From: RZYY01 sp036794825
GTDB taxonomy: Bacteria > Bacteroidota > Bacteroidia > Bacteroidales > 4484-276
Length of the DNA stretch: 64,000 nucleotides
Reading direction: 5' to 3'
Assembly: GCA_036794825.1 (NCBI GenBank)
Contig: DAIRGA010000005.1
Span: 1-64,000, forward strand
A program made the position numbers and the translations under genes. The notes beneath the pieces were generated by a model. The model had not been told where the DNA came from. It worked only from the letters and a program-made list of their open reading frames with translations, and did no database searches. Shown here piece by piece: positions 33,913 to 42,134 of this stretch. How positions within the stretch are numbered: position 1 is the first letter of the stretch; the number at the start of each line of letters is the position of its first letter.

Positions 33913-34191
33913 ATGTCGAAAGTAAACATTAAACCATTGGCTGACAGAGTGGTGATTGAGCCGCTTGCAGCAGAACAGAAAACCGCAGGAGGAATTATAA
34001 TTCCTGATACAGCAAAAGAAAAACCCCAGCGTGGTACCGTTGTAGCGGTGGGCCCTGGAAAAAAGGATGAACCACTCACCGTAAAAGAGGGAGATATTGT
34101 TCTTTATGGCAAGTATGCCGGCACCGAGATCAACATCAACAACAATGATTATCTGATCATGCGCGAATCAGACATAGTTGCAATAATCTAA
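33913..34191 (+). CDS. groES: Co-chaperonin GroES
   Basis: 92 residues; begins KVNIKPLADRVVIEP and contains the mobile loop AAEQKTAGGIIIPDTAKEKPQ that docks on GroEL, and the GDIVLYGKYAGTEI block. The heptameric lid of the GroEL folding chamber. groEL follows after 40 bp, the standard operon. Confidence 0.98.
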   Translation: MSKVNIKPLADRVVIEPLAAEQKTAGGIIIPDTAKEKPQRGTVVAVGPGKKDEPLTVKEGDIVLYGKYAGTEININNNDYLIMRESDIVAII

Positions 34192-34231
34192 TTGGTAATC
34201 ACTTAGCAAACAATTTTAAAATTCATAAAAC

Positions 34232-35872
34232 ATGGCAAAAGACATCATTTATAACCTTGAAGCTCGCGAAGCATTGAAAAAAGGCGTTGACGCGCTGAGT
34301 AATGCAGTAAAAGTAACCCTCGGACCAAAAGGTCGCAATGTAATTATTGACAAATCTTTCGGCTCCCCTACAGTTACCAAGGATGGCGTTACTGTAGCTA
34401 AAGAAGTGGAATTGAAAAACCCGGTAGAAAACATGGGGGCTCAAATGGTTAAGGAAGTAGCTTCCAAAACCAATGATCTCGCCGGCGATGGCACAACAAC
34501 TGCTACTGTTCTGGCTCAGGCCATTTTCACTGCCGGGATCAAAAACGTTACCGCTGGCGCTAACCCGATGGATCTCAAGAGAGGCCTCGATAAAGCAGTG
34601 GTTGCCGTTATTGAAAATCTGAAAATGCAATCCAAAGAGATAGGCGACAGCAGCGAAAAAATAGAGCAGGTAGCCTCAATCTCAGCCAACAACGACCACC
34701 AGATTGGCAAACTGATTGCTGAAGCAATGAGCAAAGTGAAAAAAGAGGGTGTGATTACCATCGAGCAGGCCAAAGGAACCGAAACCTATGTTGACGTTGT
34801 TGAAGGTATGCAATTCGATCGTGGATATATATCCCCCTATTTTGTCACCGACACCGAAAAAATGGAAGCCGTTTACGAGAATCCTTTCATCCTGATCCAC
34901 GACAAAAAAATCTCTGTGATGAAGGATCTGCTCCCGATTCTGGAGAAGGTGGTTCAAACAGGCCGTCCGCTGCTTATCATTGCCGAAGACGTTGAAACCG
35001 AAGCTCTGGCAACCCTCGTGGTTAACAAACTCCGTGGTGGACTAAAGGTTGTAGCTGTTAAAGCTCCCGGATTTGGCGACAGAAGGAAAGAGATGCTCGA
35101 GGATATCGCAATCCTCACCGGTGGAACTGTTATCTCCGAAGAAAAAGGCTACAAACTCGAAGACACTGTTCTCGATTACCTGGGTCTTGCCGAAAAGATT
35201 ACGGTTGACAAAGAAAATACAACCATCGTAAGCGGAAAAGGCTCAAAAGCTGCTATTGACGGTCGTGTAGCGCAGATCAAGAAACAGATCGAAACTACAA
35301 CCTCAGATTATGACAAGGAAAAACTGCAGGAAAGATTGGCTAAGCTGGCCGGTGGAGTAGCAGTAATTTATGTTGGAGCCGCCAGTGAAGTGGAAATGAA
35401 AGAGAAAAAAGACCGTTTTGATGACGCACTCAATGCCACACGCGCAGCTATCGAAGAGGGAATTATCCCCGGTGGTGGAGTTGGTTACCTACGTGCAATC
35501 AGCGCTCTTGATAATCTCAAAGGCGACAACGAAGATCAAACCACAGGTGTAGCCATCCTGAAAAGAGCACTGGAAGAGCCTTTGCGCCAGATAGTTGAGA
35601 ACGCTGGTATGGAAGGTTCGGTGATCGTTAACAAAGTGAAAGAAGGCAAAGGTGACTATGGTTTCAATGCTCACACCGAAGTTTACGAAAGCCTTTACGA
35701 TGCCGGAGTTATTGACCCGACCAAAGTGGCCCGCGTAGCCCTTGAAAATGCTTCTTCGATTGCTGGAATGTTGCTCACTACCGAGTGCGTTCTCGCCGAA
35801 AACAAGGACGACAAAGAAACCCCTGGTATGCCTGGCGGAATGCCTCCGGGAGGAATGGGCGGAATGTACTAA
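34232..35872 (+). CDS. groEL: Chaperonin GroEL
   Basis: 546 residues, full length. Ends in the flexible Gly-Met tail MPGGMPPGGMGGMY. ATP-site motifs LGPKGRNVIIDKSFG and DGTTTATVLAQ are present, as is the apical-domain region around DRGYISPYFVTDTEKM and the return GIIPGGGVGYLRA. It folds cytosolic proteins in ATP-driven cycles with GroES. A terminator follows at once. Confidence 0.98.
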   Translation: MAKDIIYNLEAREALKKGVDALSNAVKVTLGPKGRNVIIDKSFGSPTVTKDGVTVAKEVELKNPVENMGAQMVKEVASKTNDLAGDGTTTATVLAQAIFTAGIKNVTAGANPMDLKRGLDKAVVAVIENLKMQSKEIGDSSEKIEQVASISANNDHQIGKLIAEAMSKVKKEGVITIEQAKGTETYVDVVEGMQFDRGYISPYFVTDTEKMEAVYENPFILIHDKKISVMKDLLPILEKVVQTGRPLLIIAEDVETEALATLVVNKLRGGLKVVAVKAPGFGDRRKEMLEDIAILTGGTVISEEKGYKLEDTVLDYLGLAEKITVDKENTTIVSGKGSKAAIDGRVAQIKKQIETTTSDYDKEKLQERLAKLAGGVAVIYVGAASEVEMKEKKDRFDDALNATRAAIEEGIIPGGGVGYLRAISALDNLKGDNEDQTTGVAILKRALEEPLRQIVENAGMEGSVIVNKVKEGKGDYGFNAHTEVYESLYDAGVIDPTKVARVALENASSIAGMLLTTECVLAENKDDKETPGMPGGMPPGGMGGMY

Positions 35873-35898
35873 AATAATTGAAATTCAGATAATTAAAA

Positions 35899-35924
35899 GC
35901 CCTCCGATTGGAGGGTTTTTTTTT
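35899..35924 (+). terminator. groESL terminator
   Basis: CCCTCC (35900-35905) pairs with GGAGGG (35910-35915) around a tetraloop and is followed by nine T. A textbook terminator 27 bp after the groEL stop. Confidence 0.9.
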
Positions 35925-35947
35925 GCCAGGCTGGAAAAAAGCTACTT

Positions 35948-36223
35948 TTACAAATGAGGCATGGACATCGCTATTGGGGTTTCTCGGGTTATTGATTCAA
36001 AGGCTTTTGATAAGACTGCTGCAATCTTGGGTTAAGATTTGGCCCATGCAACACGGTTTGGGAAAGTCTTTTGAGAGCCACTGGGCAGATATTCATTTAA
36101 CTCTTGCTCGGTGAGTTTAAAAAAAACCGCCAATTTCTGATTTGTCTCATTTGTCGTATGTTCTTCTTCATCAGATAGAAATTGCAGGAATGGGAGCATA
36201 ATTGATTGAAAATCTGGTATCAT
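35948..36223 (-). pseudogene. Decayed Mrr-type restriction endonuclease N-terminal fragment
   Basis: A 63-residue frame (36032-36223) reads MIPDFQSIMLPFLQFL, then LPSGSQKTFPNRVAWAKS, which matches the N-terminal winged-helix domain of Mrr-family type IV restriction enzymes (typically IPDYQ.LMLPLL..., LPSG.....NRV.WA..YL). Directly after the stop, in the same frame, the sequence continues KIAAVLSKAFESITRE, like the next Mrr segment (K.AGLL......F.IT..G) with small deletions. Nothing of the catalytic domain remains. So this is the head of a deleted defence gene. It lies in the 399-bp gap between groEL and the DUF3307 gene, which otherwise shows nothing recognisable. Confidence 0.6.
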
Positions 36224-36271
36224 GACGTTATTTTTTAATGTAAAGTTTCGTTTGAGTTTGGTAATAAAGTT

Positions 36272-37009
36272 CTATAAACGGATAATCTGCAAAGCAAAAA
36301 TGCCTGTCATAATGGCTACTACGAAGCTGATCATTGTTCCGATAAGGATGTATTCGGCTTCTTTGCGGTTTTTCGAGTCTTTAATGTCGCCAAACCGTAA
36401 AATTGACTTGGCCGCAATCAGAAAGCCGATACCAGCATACTGATCCACCAGCACAAAGGTCAAAATCAAGATCCTTTCGATGATACCGATCCAGCGACCG
36501 GCCTCCGGCAGCCCTTTGTTGATTTCAACCTGCTCCTGCCAGGGCTTGGTGATTTTGGCAATAAGAAATCCTGCCGGCCAGATTACGGTGATGTAGGCCG
36601 CCGTTACTGCTAGGAATCTGACATTGCCGGCCAGAACAGTTATCCAGCCCGTGGGAGTCACCTTGTCGTAGAGATAAAAATACCAGGCAATTACGAGGAT
36701 GATGAGATGGATCAACTGGTCAACAATAAACTCTTTCGCGTTGTCACCGGTGGTGCTTTTCCAGATGTCGGCAGCCAGGTGGGTGATCATGACAATTAGT
36801 GGAATCCAGAAATTTTGGTAATGCCCCGAAAACAAGTAAGTGAGTATCCCGATGATCAGAACGTGCAGATACAACCCGCCGGCTTTCCAGCCTTTTGTTT
36901 TCTTTTGAATTATCCAGTTCTTATGTTGAAAGAGAAAATCTCCAAGCAGGTGAGCGATCAATAGCCGCAGGAACAGAGCAAGATTGCCATCTGACATGAT
37001 CTCATTCAT
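36272..37009 (-). CDS. DUF3307-family integral membrane protein
   Basis: 245 residues. The N-terminus LFLRLLIAHLLGDFLFQ is the DUF3307 signature, followed by the histidine-containing helix GGLYLHVLIIGILTYLF and VMITHLAADIWKS. About six to seven membrane helices are predicted by eye. The conserved His/Asp residues within helices (HLLGDF, HLAADIWK) suggest a metal-binding or enzymatic membrane site, but no activity is known to me. It lies 102 bp downstream of the SatD-like gene, and DUF3307/SatD neighbours recur in bacterial genomes to my knowledge. The spacer holds phased AT-rich repeats, so it may be separately regulated. Confidence 0.85.
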   Translation of the reverse strand: MNEIMSDGNLALFLRLLIAHLLGDFLFQHKNWIIQKKTKGWKAGGLYLHVLIIGILTYLFSGHYQNFWIPLIVMITHLAADIWKSTTGDNAKEFIVDQLIHLIILVIAWYFYLYDKVTPTGWITVLAGNVRFLAVTAAYITVIWPAGFLIAKITKPWQEQVEINKGLPEAGRWIGIIERILILTFVLVDQYAGIGFLIAAKSILRFGDIKDSKNRKEAEYILIGTMISFVVAIMTGIFALQIIRL

Positions 37010-37027
37010 TGGTATTCAATTTGGTTT

Positions 37028-37125
37028 CTTAAGAATGGTTTTAATAAATAACCTCTTAAGATTATAAAATATAAATATAACTTTCAAAGGTTATAAAATA
37101 TCTATATTATCTCAGGAGATTATAT
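37028..37125. repeat. 29-bp phased AT-rich direct repeats, possible operator
   Basis: The word G(A/G)TTATA occurs at 37060, 37089 and 37118, exactly 29 bp apart. The first two extend to (A)AG(A/G)TTATAAAATAT, and each is preceded by a CTnAAG/CAGGA-like word. A further CTTAAGA lies at 37028. The array spans the gap between the SatD-like and DUF3307 genes and the last codons of the former. Such phasing suggests cooperative protein binding or bent DNA. Confidence 0.5.
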
Positions 37126-37795
37126 TATTTGTCTGGGTTCCTATTAGTTCTTTAAATCTCGTTTCCATTAATTCAATAGCCGGAATACTGGCAGAGAGTT
37201 GCCTTTTATGAACTGCTGGTTGTGAGATTGACATACGCTGAGCTATTTCGGATTGCGTCTTGCCTCTGAAGAATTCGATAACCACGGCAGCTCTGGCGGG
37301 TGTCCATCGGGAGATAATTGTATCCAGGAGTGCACCTTCGACCTGCAACTCTCTGTTGTGCTCCTCAAACGGTGTGATGATGCTCAGAAAGCTTTTGGTC
37401 TGGTTCATTTTGTCGAGGTAAGGACCGGAATTGCGGTATGCTTCACCGTCACCTTCTCCACCATGCAGGCTGGGAAGCAGGTCTATCGTGCCAATACCGA
37501 TGGCAATCCTGGCATCAAATGCATCTTTGAGAGTGGTAGGAAATGCTTTGCGGATGGATGCCCTGATGACAATTGCCGCTCGGAGGGACAGAACCGGATT
37601 TAGCAGAACCCCCTGAAAGCTGTCGCCTCGAAAAATTTCAAAGGGAAATGCAATGGCCTCTTTTCCCAGGACTTCATCAACAGCAGAGAATGCGTGATGG
37701 ATTTCATCCAGCAACTGCCGCCTCTGATCGCCCTCAAGTCTTTTCGATCCGGCCACATCGCCTGTGATCACTGCAAAGAGTTTTGAGCTGTCCAT
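37112..37795 (-). CDS. SatD-like protein with C-terminal helix-turn-helix
   Basis: 227 residues. The N-terminal ~160 residues fit the SatD family: AVITGDVAGSKRL, FEIFRGDSFQG, ARIAIGIGTIDL and GEAYRNSGPYLDKM. The spacing of Asp13 and Asp58 (GDV..., GDSF) and the GIGIG strand recall the palm-like fold of class III nucleotidyl cyclases; that relation is my inference. The C-terminus (about 165-215, RAAVVIEFFRGKTQSEIAQRMSISQPAVHKR) is a sigma region-4-like helix-turn-helix, so it may bind DNA. The ettA stop lies 2 bp upstream of its start, giving an ettA-satD-DUF3307 order. SatD was first named in a Streptococcus mutans acid-tolerance operon; its biochemistry is not established to my knowledge. 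Confidence 0.75.
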   Translation of the reverse strand: MDSSKLFAVITGDVAGSKRLEGDQRRQLLDEIHHAFSAVDEVLGKEAIAFPFEIFRGDSFQGVLLNPVLSLRAAIVIRASIRKAFPTTLKDAFDARIAIGIGTIDLLPSLHGGEGDGEAYRNSGPYLDKMNQTKSFLSIITPFEEHNRELQVEGALLDTIISRWTPARAAVVIEFFRGKTQSEIAQRMSISQPAVHKRQLSASIPAIELMETRFKELIGTQTNNIIS

Positions 37796-37797
37796 GG

Positions 37798-39474
37798 CTA
37801 AGCCTTTAATTTCTTGTACTTTATGCGGTGCGGGGTGTCGGCGCCAAGACGCTTTTTACGGTTCTCTTCGTACTCGGTGTAGCTTCCTTCGAAATAATAA
37901 ACCTGCGAATCGCCTTCAAAAGCAAGGATATGCGTGGCAACGCGGTCGAGGAACCAGCGATCGTGCGAAATGATCACGGCACAACCGGCAAAGTTTTCCA
38001 AGCCCTCTTCGAGCGCCCTCAGGGTGTTGACGTCTATATCGTTAGTTGGTTCGTCGAGCAGCAGCACGTTGGCTTCCTGGCGTAGCGTAAGCGCCAGGTG
38101 AAGTCGGTTACGTTCACCACCTGACAGGACGCCGGTTTTCTTCTCCTGGTCGGCGCCGCTGAAGTTGAACCGGGCAACATAAGCCCGCGAACTCATGATC
38201 CTGTTGCCAAGCTGAATGTTTTCCTGACCTCCGGAAATCACCTGCCACACTGATTTTTCGGGATCAATTTCAGCATGCGACTGATCCACATAAGCGAGTT
38301 TCACTGTTTCGCCAATCCGGAATTCACCGTTATCGGGCGTTTCGTTGCCCATTATCAGCCTGAAAAGTGTTGTTTTACCAGCACCATTCGGCCCAATAAT
38401 CCCAACAATACCGGCCGGTGGCAACTTAAAAGTCAGATTTTCGAAAAGCACTTTTTCACCAAAAGCCTTGGATACATTCACCGATTCGATCACATTTGTC
38501 CCTAATCTCGGGCCGTTGGGAATGAAAATTTCCAAACGTTCTTCCTTCTGTTTTACATCCTCGTCAAGCAGTTTTTCGTAGGCCGAGAGCCTTGCTTTGG
38601 CTTTGGCATGACGGGCTTTGGGCGCCATGCGAACCCATTCCAGCTCGCGTTCCAGCGTTTTGCGGCGCTTGCTCTCCGCTTTCTCTTCCATCTTCAGGCG
38701 ATTGGATTTCTGTTCAAGCCAGGAGGAATAATTTCCTTTCCAGGGAATTCCTTCGCCGCGATCAAGTTCGAGAATCCAGCCGGCAACGTTATCGAGGAAG
38801 TAGCGGTCGTGGGTTACGGCAATCACCGTTCCTTTGTATTGCTTCAGATGTTGCTCGAGCCATTCCACCGACTCGGCGTCGAGATGATTGGTTGGCTCAT
38901 CAAGTAGCAGAATGTCAGGTTCTCTGAGTAAAAGCCGGCAAAGTGCCACTCTTCGGCGTTCTCCCCCTGAAAGATTTTTTACTGGTGAATCGCTTTCGGG
39001 GCAACGAAGCGCATCCATCGCTCGCTCGAGTTTTGAATCAAGCTCCCAGGCATCATGCTGGTCAATCAGATCGGTGAGTTTCCCCTGCCTTTCGATCAGC
39101 TCATTCATTTCGTCGTCGCTCATTGGTTCGCCAAATTTCAGGTTGATGGCCTCATATTCTTTCAGCAGATCTGCAACTTCCTGAACGCCCTCTTCCACAA
39201 TCTCTTTTACAGTTTTAGAATCGTCGAGATGTGGTTCCTGCTCCAGCAATCCAATCGAATAACCGGGCGAAAAAGCGATGTTGCCCTGATAGGAGGGATC
39301 AACACCGGCAATAATCTTTAGCAGGGTGGATTTTCCCGAGCCGTTCAAACCAATGATGCCAATCTTGGCGCCATAGAAAAATGAGAGATAAATATCTTTT
39401 AAAATCTGCTTATTTGGCGGAATGAGTTTTCCAACGCCCACCATCGAAAAAATAATCTTGTTGTCGTCAGCCAT
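37798..39474 (-). CDS. ettA: ABC-F protein, energy-dependent translational throttle
   Basis: 558 residues with two ABC ATPase domains and no membrane segment. Domain 1: Walker A GLNGSGKSTLLKI, signature LSGGERRRVAL, LLLDEPTNHLD. Domain 2: GPNGAGKTTLFRL, LSGGERNRLHLAL, LLLDEPTNDID. The linker between them and the arm inserted in domain 1 are present. ABC-F proteins of the EttA branch bind the ribosomal E site and gate the first elongation step according to ATP/ADP. The C-terminal YKKLKA is the usual EttA end. It heads the minus-strand operon with the SatD-like gene. Confidence 0.94.
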   Translation of the reverse strand: MADDNKIIFSMVGVGKLIPPNKQILKDIYLSFFYGAKIGIIGLNGSGKSTLLKIIAGVDPSYQGNIAFSPGYSIGLLEQEPHLDDSKTVKEIVEEGVQEVADLLKEYEAINLKFGEPMSDDEMNELIERQGKLTDLIDQHDAWELDSKLERAMDALRCPESDSPVKNLSGGERRRVALCRLLLREPDILLLDEPTNHLDAESVEWLEQHLKQYKGTVIAVTHDRYFLDNVAGWILELDRGEGIPWKGNYSSWLEQKSNRLKMEEKAESKRRKTLERELEWVRMAPKARHAKAKARLSAYEKLLDEDVKQKEERLEIFIPNGPRLGTNVIESVNVSKAFGEKVLFENLTFKLPPAGIVGIIGPNGAGKTTLFRLIMGNETPDNGEFRIGETVKLAYVDQSHAEIDPEKSVWQVISGGQENIQLGNRIMSSRAYVARFNFSGADQEKKTGVLSGGERNRLHLALTLRQEANVLLLDEPTNDIDVNTLRALEEGLENFAGCAVIISHDRWFLDRVATHILAFEGDSQVYYFEGSYTEYEENRKKRLGADTPHRIKYKKLKA

Positions 39475-39507
39475 AACTATTTAAATCTTAGTGAAATAAT
39501 CAATGGT

Positions 39508-39535
39508 CAAAATTAGTAAAAAACTGATTGGTCAA
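39508..39535 (-). promoter_or_regulatory. Promoter of the ettA operon
   Basis: On the minus strand: TTG (39533-39535), 17 bp, then TAATTTTG (39508-39515), 33 bp before the ettA start. The -7 matches TAnnTTTG; the spacing is slightly short. Confidence 0.5.
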
Positions 39536-39581
39536 GTGATTTGCCACTTCCAGAAGGTTTTCTGAGCTTTTGCCGGCAGGG

Positions 39582-40373
39582 TTACAATTTCAGCCTTAAT
39601 CCGTTTTCGAGTGAAAGGTCGTAAGGTTTCACGTTGTTCACCGGAAGGTTGTTGTACTTGTAGTTGAAATTGATGGAGAAGAAGAGTTTCCTGATAATAT
39701 TGAACTCCAGTGTAGTTTCAGCAGCAACTCTAAAATCGTTGATATTTTCGAATGCTGGCTGGTAATAAACCACGCCTGTAAAGCTTATCATCTCTTTTTT
39801 CGACCAGTCAAAACTAATAAAGTTGGTTGCTCTTACCAGTTGTTTGTCAATGTTTTCAGGGTCAGAATTATAATTTTCGTGTTCAAACATCACCCCTGCA
39901 CTGGCATTCAAAAGAAACACGGTTGTAGTATCTTTTTTCGAAACTGTTTTAAGCACTCTGTATTTTATGGAAGTTCCCAGCAGATCCCGATATCTGAGAT
40001 CAATAAATTCGTCGTACTGCCGCTGAGCAAAATACTCCCAATTGGCTTTTTTGTCCAATTTCCACATCCCTCGCAGATGCACAAAGCCCTGATTTTGAAT
40101 CCGGCTGCCACTGGCCGATTTGAATTCAAAATTCGATACCAGGAAATAATCAAAGTTATCCGACGAATGATCCAGACGGCCACCAGCCTTCAGGGCATTG
40201 TATTCCGTGTTCCCTGATTTGATAGTGAATGTAGTTTGCAGGTTAAAAAGGAAACCCTCCTTTTGATCGTATTTTCTGAATTTCTCTGTATTTACCTGGG
40301 CATTAGCTGATTGCACCAGAAACAGAAATGCAGCAATTAGCTTTACCAAAATACCATAAGTGGAAATCCGCAC
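39582..40373 (-). CDS. DUF481-family outer-membrane protein
   Basis: 263 residues with a signal peptide (to about 25, ending SANAQ). The mature part shows the DUF481/YdiY pattern of paired strands: GFLFNLQTTFTIKSGNTEYNAL, DYFLVSNFEFKS, WEYFAQRQYDEFIDLRYRDLLG, ending GLRLKL. The family forms small outer-membrane barrels of unknown function. It is the last gene of the minus-strand lptF-glycosyltransferase group, 15 bp after the HdeD-like gene. Confidence 0.8.
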   Translation of the reverse strand: MRISTYGILVKLIAAFLFLVQSANAQVNTEKFRKYDQKEGFLFNLQTTFTIKSGNTEYNALKAGGRLDHSSDNFDYFLVSNFEFKSASGSRIQNQGFVHLRGMWKLDKKANWEYFAQRQYDEFIDLRYRDLLGTSIKYRVLKTVSKKDTTTVFLLNASAGVMFEHENYNSDPENIDKQLVRATNFISFDWSKKEMISFTGVVYYQPAFENINDFRVAAETTLEFNIIRKLFFSINFNYKYNNLPVNNVKPYDLSLENGLRLKL

Positions 40374-40388
40374 AGGTAAGAATTTGGG

Positions 40389-40931
40389 TTAGTTTAAACT
40401 GCTTATCTTTTTGATCATCAACGATATATATACCAATATTCCACCAAATAACAGCGCAAAAGCACCGACAAGGAAAGTAATCATAGTAATGGATTCCAAT
40501 GGGTTGAAAAACAGGATCAACCCGAACAACAAGGTTATTATACTGTTGAAAATCATTAATTTATGGTTGACGGATGTCTTTGGGATTCGCAGAGAGATCA
40601 GCAGTTGCATCACACCTACCAGAACCGCCCAGATACCAACTATTATGGCGAATATTTCGAGGCTTCTTTTGGTATAAATCACAATGAAAATCCCAATGAT
40701 GACGCTTAGCACCGAACTAAGCAAATTGTAGGGAATGATGCGCGTTTCTTTGATGGATTTCCATGAGAGAAAAATTCCAAGTGCGCCTGCGCCTATCAGA
40801 ATCAGTCCAAAATACAGCGTGATGGTTTTGGCGGTTTCCTGTGGCACAAGCATGGCAAACAGGCCGAAAATGATCGCAATGATGCCGTTGATCAGCAGCA
40901 GCGAGCGAAATTGAGTAAGTTGCTCATTCAT
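40389..40931 (-). CDS. HdeD-family membrane protein
   Basis: 180 residues with six evenly spaced hydrophobic helices in three pairs (for example LINGIIAIIFGLFAMLV, LGIFLSWKSI, IIVGIWAVLVGVMQLLISLR, IITLLFGLILFFNP). This is the DUF308/HdeD pattern. In E. coli HdeD is linked to acid resistance at high cell density; the role here is unproven. The start overlaps the end of the glycosyltransferase gene by 8 bp. Confidence 0.8.
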   Translation of the reverse strand: MNEQLTQFRSLLLINGIIAIIFGLFAMLVPQETAKTITLYFGLILIGAGALGIFLSWKSIKETRIIPYNLLSSVLSVIIGIFIVIYTKRSLEIFAIIVGIWAVLVGVMQLLISLRIPKTSVNHKLMIFNSIITLLFGLILFFNPLESITMITFLVGAFALLFGGILVYISLMIKKISSLN

Positions 40932-42111
40932 GGTAATGTAATTTAGTTTTAGTGTTTTTCATAATTCTGTCAAGCTCCATCGTGGCCGGTTCCCAGTTGT
41001 AATTTTTCAAGACAAATTGGTAACCTGCTTCGGCAATATTTTCAGATAAACCTTTGTCTTTCAATAGTTTGATAATTAATTCAGCAAATCCTGTAGCATT
41101 ATTTCCCACCAAAAGATCTTTCCCGGCCTCGGCGCCCAAAGCACTGAAAGCGAGTGACGAGGTTATCGAGGGAATCCTCATGGCCATGGCTTCCAGCAGC
41201 TTGTTCTGCAGCCCGGTTCCGATGCGCATCGGGGCAATGAAAATCCTTGCGCTGGCATAGCATTCCCTGATGTCGTCAACCCAGCCGGTTACTTTCACCG
41301 ACTCACTTTCAAGATTTTTAACCCGCTGGGCCGGAGTGGCGCCAGCCAGCAACAATCGTGCTGACGGAAATTTCTCTTTCACCAAAGGTAAAATCTCTTT
41401 GGCCAGGAACTCGGCTGCATCCACATTAGGAGGGTATCCCATGTTGCCGGTGAATACCAGCTCAAATTGCTTTTCATAATCCATCGGCTTGAAAAATCCG
41501 GTATCCACCCCGTTGGGGATTATGTGAATCTGCTCTCTTTTCGGATGAGGGATCAGGTCGCGGTCGGGCGCTGAAATGATGGTTTTGTTATTGAAAATCT
41601 CAAAAAGATCATGCTCGTACCTGAGCAATCTTTTGTATTCCATTTTCAAAATTGGCCTGATATAAAAAGGGGAATTTGCAATGCGCCGTTCAATCCCTTT
41701 TGAAAAAACATCTTGATAGTCAATGGTTTTGGGTAAATTTTCCTCTTTAACAAATTCAGCTACCCGTAGCAACTGGCAAAAGATATGATCGGGCTGAATT
41801 TCGCGGATGGCCTGGTGGATTTGCTGTTTCACCCTGCGATTGTAAAAGTAGCCCGCCTGAAATGGTATCCCCTTGAGCAGTGCTTTAAATAGGTTGATGA
41901 CGATGCTCCACTTGCTGATGTTGAAAACCCGGATGGTTTTGCAGAAGGGCTGCAACTCACGAATGGCGTCAGGATGGAGTTGGGTGTCGTTGAGCGCAAA
42001 CAGACTGATTTCGTTGGTTTTCGACAAAAACCGGATATGGTTGTATGCCCTGAGCTTGTCGCCTTTTTCGAGCGGGTAGGGTACTCTTGGAAGTAGAACG
42101 AGCAGTTTCAT
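40924..42111 (-). CDS. Group 1 (GT4-like) glycosyltransferase
   Basis: 395 residues, GT-B fold. The N-terminus MKLLVLLPRVPYPLEKGDKLRAYNHI is typical of the acceptor domain; the donor domain has LVFTGNMGYPPNVDAAEFL, VTGWVDDIRECYASARIFIAPMRIGTGLQNKLLEAMAM with the family's glutamate (E in LLEAMA). It transfers a sugar from a nucleotide donor, probably in lipopolysaccharide or exopolysaccharide assembly in the cytoplasm. It lies 23 bp after the second glycosyltransferase and close to an LptF-type permease, so an envelope role is likely. Its sugar and acceptor are unknown. It resembles the PEP-CTERM/exosortase-associated sugar transferases, but no PEP-CTERM system is visible here. Confidence 0.87.
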   Translation of the reverse strand: MKLLVLLPRVPYPLEKGDKLRAYNHIRFLSKTNEISLFALNDTQLHPDAIRELQPFCKTIRVFNISKWSIVINLFKALLKGIPFQAGYFYNRRVKQQIHQAIREIQPDHIFCQLLRVAEFVKEENLPKTIDYQDVFSKGIERRIANSPFYIRPILKMEYKRLLRYEHDLFEIFNNKTIISAPDRDLIPHPKREQIHIIPNGVDTGFFKPMDYEKQFELVFTGNMGYPPNVDAAEFLAKEILPLVKEKFPSARLLLAGATPAQRVKNLESESVKVTGWVDDIRECYASARIFIAPMRIGTGLQNKLLEAMAMRIPSITSSLAFSALGAEAGKDLLVGNNATGFAELIIKLLKDKGLSENIAEAGYQFVLKNYNWEPATMELDRIMKNTKTKLHYHE

Positions 42112-42134
42112 CCGACAAAGATAGTGTTTAAGGC

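Noticed and set aside
35908..36114. 68-codon plus-strand open frame after groEL
   Set aside because: It starts in the terminator and is antisense to the Mrr remnant; no protein features.
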